Source: Phycisphaerae bacterium
Lineage (GTDB): Bacteria > Planctomycetota > Phycisphaerae > Sedimentisphaerales > SG8-4
DNA length: 26,169 nucleotides
Direction: 5' to 3'
Assembly (NCBI GenBank): GCA_030614945.1
Contig: JAUXAH010000003.1
Coordinates: forward strand, 1 to 26,169
The notes beneath the pieces are model-generated. The model was not told the DNA's origin and did no database searches. It saw only the letters and a program-made list of their open reading frames with translations. How positions within the stretch are numbered: the first letter of the stretch is position 1; every line of letters starts with the position of its first letter. Position numbers and translations under genes: made by a program. Below, in pieces: positions 16,376 to 23,316 of this stretch.

Positions 16376-17047
16376 ATGGAAAATCCATTAAATCCCTCAG
16401 AAAACCAAATTCCTTTAGATAAGCAAAACCCCTTGGAAGACCCACTACTTGACGCTCTTGAGCAGAGTATTGAAAACCCACCCGGTTTTGTAGATCCGCT
16501 TGTAGGGGATGACGGCCTTATGGATGGATTGGCTAAACAGTTGGACCAGGTCGAAGCAAGTATTGAAAACACTCCGCCTTTATTACCTGAACCTACAATA
16601 ATCAACGATGGAAATGAGCTAAATGCTCAAGATGATGGATTGGAGACAGCATCTTTATCAGAAGAGCAGGAATCTTTTGAAACAATGAATGAGCTTGATG
16701 AAACGATTCAAAACCCGCCATCGTTTGATTCACAAGATTCAGATAAACACATATTCAAACAACCCATGTCAAAACCAAAACGCAGAGGAGGTAAAACTGG
16801 CTTGAGACGGCGATCAAGATATTTGTTTAAAAGGCTAACCGTCAAACGAGCTGGTAGCTTAATCTCCCGCAGAAATAGTCAACCTCGCTTTTGTCCTGAA
16901 AACCATAAGCTCATTGATAAACAAAAGTGTGAATCATGCGAGAAATATCGTCATTGGCCCAAAGGGACAAACGAAGAGCCTAAAAAGTGCTGGTACGATT
17001 GGCAGGCAAAAGCATCCGGTGATAAGCCTGATGACGGTGATGAATAG
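16376..17047 (+). CDS. Disordered acidic/basic protein with IENPP repeats and Zn knuckle
   Basis: I do not recognise this 223-residue protein. Residues 1-130 are acidic and disordered, with one motif in three copies: ALEQSIENPP (28-36), QVEASIENTPP (58-68) and LDETIQNPP (107-115). Residues 133-170 are strongly basic (KPKRRGGKTGLRRRSRYLFK, then RRNSQPR), suited to nucleic acid. The C-terminus has a probable Zn site (CPENHK, CESCEKYRH, KKCWYDW: Cys173, His177, Cys185, Cys188, His193, Cys205). AAAGGA lies nine bases before the ATG and the gap to the ATPase gene is 29 bases. It may be a multivalent adaptor of the ATPase complex, but this rests only on context. Confidence 0.68.
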   Translation: MENPLNPSENQIPLDKQNPLEDPLLDALEQSIENPPGFVDPLVGDDGLMDGLAKQLDQVEASIENTPPLLPEPTIINDGNELNAQDDGLETASLSEEQESFETMNELDETIQNPPSFDSQDSDKHIFKQPMSKPKRRGGKTGLRRRSRYLFKRLTVKRAGSLISRRNSQPRFCPENHKLIDKQKCESCEKYRHWPKGTNEEPKKCWYDWQAKASGDKPDDGDE

Positions 17048-17057
17048 TCTGTTGGAC

Positions 17058-17086
17058 TTGACACCAGCAGTTGTCCACACTATAAT
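17058..17086 (+). promoter_or_regulatory. Perfect consensus sigma70 promoter
   Basis: TTGACA (17058-17063), a spacer of exactly 17 bases, and TATAAT (17081-17086) match both hexamers fully. It begins ten bases after the stop of the disordered-protein gene. No intact gene starts within 170 bases; the next frame is a truncated transposase. A start near 17093 could give a short RNA: the first bases fold weakly (aagtct...agactt), and ccac-ccaacc-gtgg before tttta near 17178-17195 could end it. It may equally be the promoter of a decayed insertion sequence. Apart from this I see nothing in 17048-17263. Confidence 0.6.
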
Positions 17087-17263
17087 TGCCCTCTGAAGTC
17101 TAAGATAACAAAAGACTTACGGTGTTATTTGTAAATCAAGGGTAACAGGATAGACGGATACAGCAGTTCTAAAATCGTCCACCCAACCGTGGTTTTATAA
17201 TCATCTCTTACTGGTAAGAAGGACGTCTTTTCCGCTGCAGGGGAGTGTCGGCGGTTATTCGGC

Positions 17264-17986
17264 TTGGGGCGGTTAGCTTGGCTTAAAGCGGCACCGGTTA
17301 ACTGTCAACTGACCGATGGCAAAGCCAACGAAAAGGCTGTTTTAGCACAAAACCTTACCCCTGGCAGATTTTACGTACTGGATAGAGGCTATGCCAGGTA
17401 TGAACTTCTTCAGAGGATAATCGACGCTAAAAGTAACTTTGCCTGCCGTATAAACGATGATTCCGTTTTCAAGATTATAGAACAAAGACAGCTCAATAGC
17501 GATAGTCTGCAAGCGGGTATCCGCTGGGATATGATAGTTCGGCTGGGTTGTGAATCTGTACGAGATAACTTGAAACAGCCGGTGCGGGTAATCAAGTTAA
17601 AGACCACCGAACAAACCCAATATAGCAGTTACACCTTGCCCTATCATGGCAGAAGGCCGCCCGATACCATGCTGATTTGTACGGATAGACTGGACCTTGA
17701 TGCTGATGTGATAGCCTTAATTTACAAGTGCCGCTGGCAGGTGGAGATATTTTTCAGGTTCTTCAAGCATGTGCTGGGCTGTCGCCATCTTCTGAGCTAT
17801 TGCGATAACGGCATTGAGCTTCAAACCTATGCCGCCATTATAGCCTGCCTGATAATAGCGTTGTACACAGGCCGCAGACCGACATTGAGAACGTATGAGA
17901 TGTTCTGCTGGTACTTGATAGGCTGGGCCGATGAAGAAGAATTAGTTGCTCATATTGAGCGTTTGAAGAAACAAACCATTGAGTAA
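17264..17986 (+). pseudogene. IS4-type transposase, N-terminally truncated
   Basis: The 240 visible residues match the C-terminal half of IS4-family DDE transposases: QLTDGKANEKAVL, PGRFYVLDRGYARYEL (containing the second catalytic Asp region), then the YREK-like stretch YKCRWQVEIFFRFFKHVLGCRHL with the catalytic Glu, and a helical tail. The N-terminal half, including the first catalytic Asp, is missing. The frame upstream is open only to a stop near 17198 and reads unrelated residues, so the TTG start is artificial. I could not find matching terminal inverted repeats. It is an inactive remnant between the HerA operon and the tRNA-Ser fragment and marks this stretch as recombination-prone. 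Confidence 0.85.
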
Positions 17987-18511
17987 CCGAAAAGGCTGGT
18001 CTGCACCCTGACTGTGGTGTGGGTTTGTGCTGCGCATAAAATGCCATCTGCCTGATAGAGACCTTAGCCAAAACTACATTGGTGATGTTGATTGAACCTG
18101 TGTGTGCCTCAATCCTGCAAGTAGCAAACAAAGTGCCGAACAGTATTGCCAATGCTGTCAAATTTGATGAATTATGAAAAGATCAAACCTTAATTTATCG
18201 CTCAAAAACAAAGATTTTAAAAAATTTTTACATAAAAATAGGATATATAATCCGTTGGTCTTTACATGTGGGTTTTATACGATTTGCTTCTGAACATATC
18301 AGCATAGTCAAGCCAAGTTGCCATTCCTACGACTTGTGCTAAAACTCAATCCGTTACCACCTTTATATTCTACTGTCCTACAACTGTCCTATTTTTCGGG
18401 TCACGAATCGTTGTGAAATCGTATGCGAACAGTAACGTATCATATCACTTAATTCATTATAGAAAAAAGGCTTGTGTTCTAAACCCTTATTTTCTAAAAT
18501 GTAACAGAGAG
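17987..18511. other. Gene-poor stretch after the IS remnant
   Basis: I see no supported gene here. The first part (to about 18170) probably belongs to the decayed insertion sequence; the second part is AT-rich and leads into the tRNA-Ser-like fragment. Short frames on both strands lack ribosome sites and known motifs. Confidence 0.5.
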
Positions 18512-18536
18512 AGCGGGTTCGAATCCCGCCCTCTCC
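18512..18536 (+). other. 3' end of a tRNA (Ser-like), putative integration remnant
   Basis: A T-arm gcggg-ttcgaat-cccgc (18512-18528) is followed by the acceptor strand cctctcc (18529-18535) and discriminator g, then a T-run. Acceptor sequence and G discriminator fit tRNA-Ser. No anticodon arm or matching 5' acceptor (ggagagg) can be folded from the AT-rich bases upstream, so only the 3' end is present. The reverse strand gives the artefact peptide GEGGIRTRS, often annotated by mistake next to tRNA genes. Like the tRNA-Arg half at 9015 it is probably a recombination footprint, with the element lying to the left. Confidence 0.6.
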
Positions 18537-18629
18537 GTTTTTGTTGTCAAGCGGTAACAGCGGGACTTCTGTTAAGATTGAAATCAAGCGGGGAATTGAG
18601 GTTTTAGAGGACGAGCTTGTTTTTAAGAC

Positions 18630-19880
18630 TTAACCTATGTATTCACTTCTTGTCTCTGCAATGAACTTGAGCATATCATCGGCCTGGGCTTGAATTTCAG
18701 AATCGGTGTTGGTCACTCTCGCATTCCATTTGCTATACTCTTTATTCAGATGCTTTCGAGTCTTGTCTTTGCTCATATCGGAAGTGACGCCGAGGATAAC
18801 TTCCACATCTTTTACCTCATGCATACCGGCCGGCAGGATTTTTCCCATCATTTCGCGGAACCTGTTTGTGTCAACTTCGAGCCAGCTGGCCAGGTTCTTC
18901 AGGAGAGCCAGTTCTTCGACAGCGGCGACGCCATCGGCTTGTGCTACGCGCAAACAAAGGTCCAAAATGTCATAGCGGTCTGCAAGGGGCGCAATTTCAA
19001 CGATTTCTTTACAAATTTTATAAGTGTCGAGCTGATTGCCGTCGCGGAAAAAGCCAACGGCCTCGTCCAACGCTTTATCAAGTTCGTGTTTAGTTCTGTT
19101 AGACTCTTGAGCCAACTTCAGCGATTCAGCCGGATGTCTCTTGCCCGGTGCCTTTCCGGAAACACCAATGTTCCTTCTCGCCCAGTTTTTTATAAGCTCG
19201 ACCTCGCAATTAAACAGTTTGTTATCTGCGGCACTGACAGCAAAAGCCAGCGCTACTGTCAGGGTTTTTGTGCGCCGGCTATTTTCCTGTAAATCGATAT
19301 AGCCAAACGCGGGATTTTCGTAAGTAAAAGTGGATGTAGCACAGGCAAGCTCCTGCCCGTTCCAGCGGGACAGTATCAACGTGCTGAACTGCAGCTTTCT
19401 TTCTCCTTTGCGAGGGAATATCATCCAGTCGATGTTCAACCGGGCGACAGAAATCCAGTCTGACAGAGTGGTAACGTGTGAGGGGAGCTTGCCAAGGTCG
19501 GCATTGTAGATAAAGACAGGCGAATTCTGTATTTGCCACTGTTCGACGCGACTGTGCACGGGTTGGGCGTGGGGGATTCCGTCTGTTATGTCTGTGATGG
19601 AAATTTGCACAATCGCATAGTGCATGTCGCTGGTGGCATGAATTGAGCCGCAAATTTCGACGGTAAAAGCATCTTCTTGTCCTGTCAGCTGAACACGGCA
19701 ATTAAGAACATTGGGGTCCGGCTCTGCATAAGGCTCGGTACTCTGGTTAGAGCTTACTTTCCACAAAGCAGGGGATTTTGTCCGTAAGGACTCCATAGGA
19801 GAGCCCCCCACCAAACGAAAAAAGGAAGTTACTATGGGTTTGAGAATCTCAGTCAAAGCTGGAATCAGAAGTTTGCCCAT
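18630..19880 (-). CDS. TerB-domain protein with degenerate J domain (DjlA-like)
   Basis: The 416-residue protein has an unassigned, probably beta-rich N-terminal half (about 55-190), then a TerB domain with its two acidic helical motifs (VALAFAVSAADNKLFNCEVE at 209-228 and CLRVAQADGVAAVEE at 309-323). It ends with a J-domain-like stretch (VEVILGVTSDMSKDKTRKHL at 359-378, then NKEYSKWNARV). The HPD motif needed to trigger Hsp70 ATP hydrolysis is absent. TerB plus J is the layout of DjlA. The ATG at 19880 is only 20 bases after the DnaK-like gene, so the two are co-transcribed and this is the natural partner of that Hsp70. How it works without HPD is open. Confidence 0.75.
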   Translation of the reverse strand: MGKLLIPALTEILKPIVTSFFRLVGGSPMESLRTKSPALWKVSSNQSTEPYAEPDPNVLNCRVQLTGQEDAFTVEICGSIHATSDMHYAIVQISITDITDGIPHAQPVHSRVEQWQIQNSPVFIYNADLGKLPSHVTTLSDWISVARLNIDWMIFPRKGERKLQFSTLILSRWNGQELACATSTFTYENPAFGYIDLQENSRRTKTLTVALAFAVSAADNKLFNCEVELIKNWARRNIGVSGKAPGKRHPAESLKLAQESNRTKHELDKALDEAVGFFRDGNQLDTYKICKEIVEIAPLADRYDILDLCLRVAQADGVAAVEELALLKNLASWLEVDTNRFREMMGKILPAGMHEVKDVEVILGVTSDMSKDKTRKHLNKEYSKWNARVTNTDSEIQAQADDMLKFIAETRSEYIG

Positions 19881-19900
19881 TTGTGTGCCTGCCGATATCG

Positions 19901-21451
19901 TTATTCGACCTTCAGGTGGTCTAATTTTTCGGTCTTTTGTCTTATGTCGCCTTGTGACATTTTGCCATTTTTGTCCAGAGAAAAATCGACTTCAAGCACT
20001 CTGCCCGACTCGAGGTCCTGGAAACTGCAGTGCATTCTCTGGTTTACATCATAGCTGTAAGTAACCTTGATGGGACATTGTGCCGGCCTATCCGCAGGAA
20101 GCTCAAATTTATGCGTTGCAATCTTGTTTACGTACTCAACAGCGGTATCTTCCCCCTGGGTTATGGTTACTTCGACCTCTGTTTGTCCCTTAGACATTGT
20201 ATAGAACATTTGTGAAGCTTCGCAAGGCAGCGGTGTGTTTTTCTTCAGGATGATGCGATTCTGAACTACACGCCGGCCGGTTTCCTTATCAACAGGAGCG
20301 CAAATAGTACCATAACTATGATTACAAACGTCCGTAAGGTTAATATCATTGAGTCCACTGGAAACTCCTGCCGGTACCACATCGGGTTTTTCTCTGAGCA
20401 TTGCCAATCCGGCATGTAAAGCGGCGCCGAGTGCAACGCATTCGTCTACATTAACTGCTGTTTCAGGCGCAAATCCGAACTTTTTTTCAAGGCGCTGCTG
20501 GACTAATGGGATTCGAGTGCTGCCGCCTACCAATAGTACCTTATCGATTCCGGAAGGTTCAATACCTGCCTCCTCAAGGGCCACTTCCACCAGGATATCT
20601 GTACGAGCTATCAACGAAGAAATGGCTTGTTCGAACATTTCCCGTGTAATTTCCACCTTTAAGTTGCCCGCAGAGCCGTAGAGCATCTTTTTTGCAGTTT
20701 TGCGCCTCGACAGTGTCTTTTTAACATCCTCGGCTTCATCTTCATACTTTGCCCTGTCCTCATCCGAAGTAATCAGCTCAGCACCGATTTTTTCCTTGTA
20801 GCTCTGTTCCAACATCTTCAATATTTCCCTGTCGAAGTCGATGCCGCCGAGCGCATGGTCCCCCTGTGAACAAACAATGTCCATTTGATGTCCCTTGACA
20901 TCCATTATGGTTACGTCGAAGGTTCCTCCGCCAAGGTCATATACCAGGACCTTTCCAGAAACCTCGCGTGTAGTAGCATAATACAAGGCGGCGGCCACGG
21001 GCTCATTGACGATTCCAATCACGTTCAGTCCTGCCATAGTCCCTGCGTCCATGGTCGCTTTTCTACGAGCTTCGTCAAAGTGAGCAGGAACAGAAATAAC
21101 AACATCACTGATTTCACCGTGCTCGGCCGAGCACTCCTGTTTGAGCTTTTTCAGGATAAGAGCCGATAATTCCACGGGCGTCCAGTCTTTCCCGTCAACG
21201 TTCTTGCGGTAATTCGCATCTCCCATATGCCGCTTTATCCAGCGAACGGACCTTTCAGCATTTAGATGCCGTGAATTGACTGCCTCTACGCCCACCCGGA
21301 TTATATCAGAGTTCTCTTCGTCGAAGAAAATCGCGGAGGGTGTCAGTCTTTCACCATCAGCGTTCGGGACTATCTCCGGCTTGCCGATAGCATTGAGAAT
21401 CGCTAATGCCGAGAAAGTTGTTCCAAGATCTATACCTACTATGTTAGCCAT
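19901..21451 (-). CDS. DnaK-like Hsp70, short form without lid
   Basis: The nucleotide-binding domain is intact: GIDLGTTFSALAIL (6-19), ISVPAHFDEARRKATMDAG (119-137), YDLGGGTFDVTIMD (171-184) and VLLVGGSTRIPLVQ (305-318). It is 516 residues against about 610-640 for DnaK. The linker usually reading like DVLLLDVTPLSLG is altered (NDINLTDVCNHSYG), a substrate-binding beta part follows (about 375-490), and the helical lid is essentially missing. The ribosome site AAAGGG (21458-21463) supports the start. It is a specialised Hsp70 paralogue, not the housekeeping DnaK. Flanking genes encode a TerB/J-like protein and a membrane GrpE-like protein, giving a dedicated three-part chaperone at the inner face of the membrane. 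Confidence 0.9.
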   Translation of the reverse strand: MANIVGIDLGTTFSALAILNAIGKPEIVPNADGERLTPSAIFFDEENSDIIRVGVEAVNSRHLNAERSVRWIKRHMGDANYRKNVDGKDWTPVELSALILKKLKQECSAEHGEISDVVISVPAHFDEARRKATMDAGTMAGLNVIGIVNEPVAAALYYATTREVSGKVLVYDLGGGTFDVTIMDVKGHQMDIVCSQGDHALGGIDFDREILKMLEQSYKEKIGAELITSDEDRAKYEDEAEDVKKTLSRRKTAKKMLYGSAGNLKVEITREMFEQAISSLIARTDILVEVALEEAGIEPSGIDKVLLVGGSTRIPLVQQRLEKKFGFAPETAVNVDECVALGAALHAGLAMLREKPDVVPAGVSSGLNDINLTDVCNHSYGTICAPVDKETGRRVVQNRIILKKNTPLPCEASQMFYTMSKGQTEVEVTITQGEDTAVEYVNKIATHKFELPADRPAQCPIKVTYSYDVNQRMHCSFQDLESGRVLEVDFSLDKNGKMSQGDIRQKTEKLDHLKVE

Positions 21452-21477
21452 TTTACGCCCTTTATTTCAGGTCCATC

Positions 21478-21538
21478 TTTTTAACCACGGATTACGCGGA
21501 TTTCACGGATTCATTAATTAACCAATTAACTAATTCAC
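21478..21538. repeat. ACGGATT 9-bp tandem repeat
   Basis: Three nine-base units ccacggatt-acgcggatt-tcacggatt are followed by attaattaacc / actaattc / actaattc units of about eight bases. The repeat fills the gap between the GrpE-like and DnaK-like genes and runs into the end of the former: its last residues (FELVN and the stop) are read from it. A second copy of the nine-base block is at 25239-25270. Confidence 0.75.
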
Positions 21539-23203
21539 TAATTCGAATAGCTTCACCTGAGCTGTACGAACTACCTTGACATTTTCCTCGTCGATAAAGT
21601 ATTGATAACCCGGCCTGATGACCTTTGCGATTTTTCCTGTGAGATTCGGGTCGTCGCAGTGTTCCTTCTCTTTAACGGCCTCTGCGGTCTTTTCCTGCCC
21701 TCGATAATCACTGTTGATTTCCGGCTCAAATCGTTCGACTCCGCTGGATTCGAGAGCAAAGACCAGCTCATCCTTTATTTCCTCGAGGTTTGGCGTCTTA
21801 ACATCCTGTTCGGACAGCCGGCTAATACGGTTTTCAAGATTGTCAATGCAGCGGATAACCCGCAGGCAAAAGGTCCTGATTATGTTCCAGTCATACCCCT
21901 CCTGAAGCTTTTTCACCCTGTCCTGTTGATTAGAGGCATATTCACGAATGGCCGCCACCTCTTGTGTAAGCTCTAAGAGTGTATTATTGAGCGGCCCCGA
22001 ATGCTCAACAGCGGCCTGCTGAACCTTTTGAGCCATCTGCTTAATTTCCTGAACCTGTTTTTCGAAATCTTCGGTTTGGGTTGCGAGGGAATCTTCGAGT
22101 GCGTCATCCCCGTCTAAAGCCGGGGCAAATCCGTCGTGGCGGACATCGACGGACTTTAGAGAATTTTCAGTCCTTGGGACTCCTTGCGGAGGAGAGTCCA
22201 ACAAGGCAGTCTCCCGGACGTTTTGAAGCGGGTTCCCATTTTGCGACGTATTGCAGTCCGCCAGTGGCGGACAAACACACTTTTCCGCGTTTGGGGCCTC
22301 CTCAAGTTCGATGGATTTTTCATCGGAAAGCAGCACGGCAATTTTCTGAGCATTCTCAGGTGAATCCAGCCCCTTGGAGGGGCTGGGTGAATCATCTGAG
22401 CAAGGTTCGCTTCTTATAGAAGAAGCTGTTTCCGAGCCAGAACATCCCTGTTCTGGCAAACGTCGGGAATCTTCGCATCCTGCTTCGATTTGTGCCGGAG
22501 CCGGCCCGCCCCGCCCCTGCAGCAGGGGTCGGGGCCCGCGCCGGTCTGCACAATTTTTATTAAAATTCTGCCAGCCCGAATTTATAAGGGCTTTCGAAGT
22601 TTTTCCATCTTTTTTTGCATCGGCTCCGAGCAGAAGCATATTTTTGGCTTCTTTACACCATCTGAAAACATTGGTAGAGAATTCTTTTAAGTGTCCCAGG
22701 CCCAGTGCCACAAGCACGGCTGTCCAGGATAACAGGCAACCGGCAGAAATCGTGGCCCCTGCCAGCATACAGGTGGTGGAGGCGGTAAGGGCGAGCTCTC
22801 TCAGCTTGTTTTGCGTCTTATATTTGCTTAATTCTTCCTGCCAGTTCTCCCCGTAAAGAACATCGGCAAAGGGATAAACATCCGTTTCACTGGCAGCTAA
22901 TTTAGCCAGGTCGGCTTTGAGTCTCTTCTGCTGTTCCCGACGTAACTGGATTTCCGTCTTGGCTTCCCTGAATTTGTCCAGTCCCCAGGGTAACCGTGCT
23001 CGCTCTTCCGGGGCCAATTGCGACCATTCATTATATTGCTTGAGATACTCGTCCGCCTCTGAGGCATACTTCAACTTATAGGAAGCAGCAAGCCGGCGTT
23101 CTTTTCTTTGTTTGGTAAGGACCCAGCCAAACGTAGCCGTGCCGGCAAGCAATAATACTAAACCGAGAATAGCAAGTTTCTTACGCATAGAACAAGCTCT
23201 CAT
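21530..23203 (-). CDS. Two-TM protein with C-terminal GrpE-like domain
   Basis: Counting from an upstream TTG (23209), which I do not favour, the protein has TM helices at about 12-32 and 141-173 with a charged helical stretch between, a disordered linker (about 200-380), a coiled coil (about 380-440) and a GrpE-like region: VKKLQEGYDWNIIRTFCLRV, IDNLENRI, EEIKDELVFALESSGVERFE and, at the end, KVIRPGYQYF...VVRTAQVKLFE. GrpE is the nucleotide-exchange factor of DnaK, and the DnaK-like gene is next in line. The ATG at 23203 is preferred; 23188 is possible. Much of the linker is translated from GC-rich DNA palindromes, and the final residues come from a dispersed repeat, so both probably tolerate insertions. 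Confidence 0.8.
   Translation of the reverse strand: MRACSMRKKLAILGLVLLLAGTATFGWVLTKQRKERRLAASYKLKYASEADEYLKQYNEWSQLAPEERARLPWGLDKFREAKTEIQLRREQQKRLKADLAKLAASETDVYPFADVLYGENWQEELSKYKTQNKLRELALTASTTCMLAGATISAGCLLSWTAVLVALGLGHLKEFSTNVFRWCKEAKNMLLLGADAKKDGKTSKALINSGWQNFNKNCADRRGPRPLLQGRGGPAPAQIEAGCEDSRRLPEQGCSGSETASSIRSEPCSDDSPSPSKGLDSPENAQKIAVLLSDEKSIELEEAPNAEKCVCPPLADCNTSQNGNPLQNVRETALLDSPPQGVPRTENSLKSVDVRHDGFAPALDGDDALEDSLATQTEDFEKQVQEIKQMAQKVQQAAVEHSGPLNNTLLELTQEVAAIREYASNQQDRVKKLQEGYDWNIIRTFCLRVIRCIDNLENRISRLSEQDVKTPNLEEIKDELVFALESSGVERFEPEINSDYRGQEKTAEAVKEKEHCDDPNLTGKIAKVIRPGYQYFIDEENVKVVRTAQVKLFELVN
22130..22153. repeat. Palindrome in GrpE-like linker
   Basis: tccgtcg (22130-22136) and cgacgga (22147-22153) form a perfect 7-bp stem with a ten-base loop, within the coding linker of the GrpE-like gene. 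Confidence 0.7.
22169..22190. repeat. Short dispersed element, copy 1
   Basis: This 22-base stretch, core tccttgggactcctt, is inside the GrpE-like gene and recurs in the GspE/PilB gene at 24770-24791 with one mismatch. Both copies are read in frame as part of the proteins (minus strand: SPPQGVPRT here, KESQGLQ there). Confidence 0.8.
22256..22272. repeat. Palindrome in GrpE-like linker
   Basis: gtccgcca-g-tggcggac is a perfect 8-bp palindrome within the coding linker. Confidence 0.75.
22366..22456. repeat. Cluster of three palindromes in GrpE-like linker
   Basis: Three perfect hairpins follow one another: ccagcccc/ggggctgg (22366-22386), gcttctt/aagaagc (22409-22426) and ccagaaca/tgttctgg (22437-22456). 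All are inside coding sequence. Confidence 0.7.
22509..22534. repeat. GC-rich palindrome in GrpE-like linker
   Basis: ccccg + cccctgc pairs with gcagggg + cgggg, with one bulged base. The surrounding 50 bases are far richer in G+C than the rest of the gene and encode a Gly/Pro/Arg-rich piece (GPRPLLQGRGGPAPAQ). Confidence 0.7.
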
Positions 23204-23236
23204 TATCAAGAATTCCCACTGCGTTAGCTGTGGGTG

Positions 23237-23276
23237 TACCAGGTTACCAGATTATCAGGGTACCAGGTTATCAGGC
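23237..23276. repeat. Five imperfect 8-bp tandem repeats
   Basis: taccaggt-taccagat-tatcaggg-taccaggt-tatcaggc lies between the GspE/PilB and GrpE-like genes, where a promoter or leader for the Hsp70 module would be expected. Confidence 0.7.
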
Positions 23277-23316
23277 GGCCTGATTTCCCTGCTTATTTTT
23301 TCTAACATTTTCAGCA

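Noticed and set aside
17264..17986. Active IS4 insertion sequence
   Set aside because: The N-terminal half with the first catalytic Asp is missing and no terminal inverted repeats were found.
18378..18587. Minus-strand frame with GEGGIRTRS
   Set aside because: It is the antisense translation of the tRNA-Ser-like T-arm, a known annotation artefact, with no ribosome site.
19834..22856. Long plus-strand frames opposite the Hsp70 module
   Set aside because: They are shadows of well-supported minus-strand genes and lack recognisable motifs.
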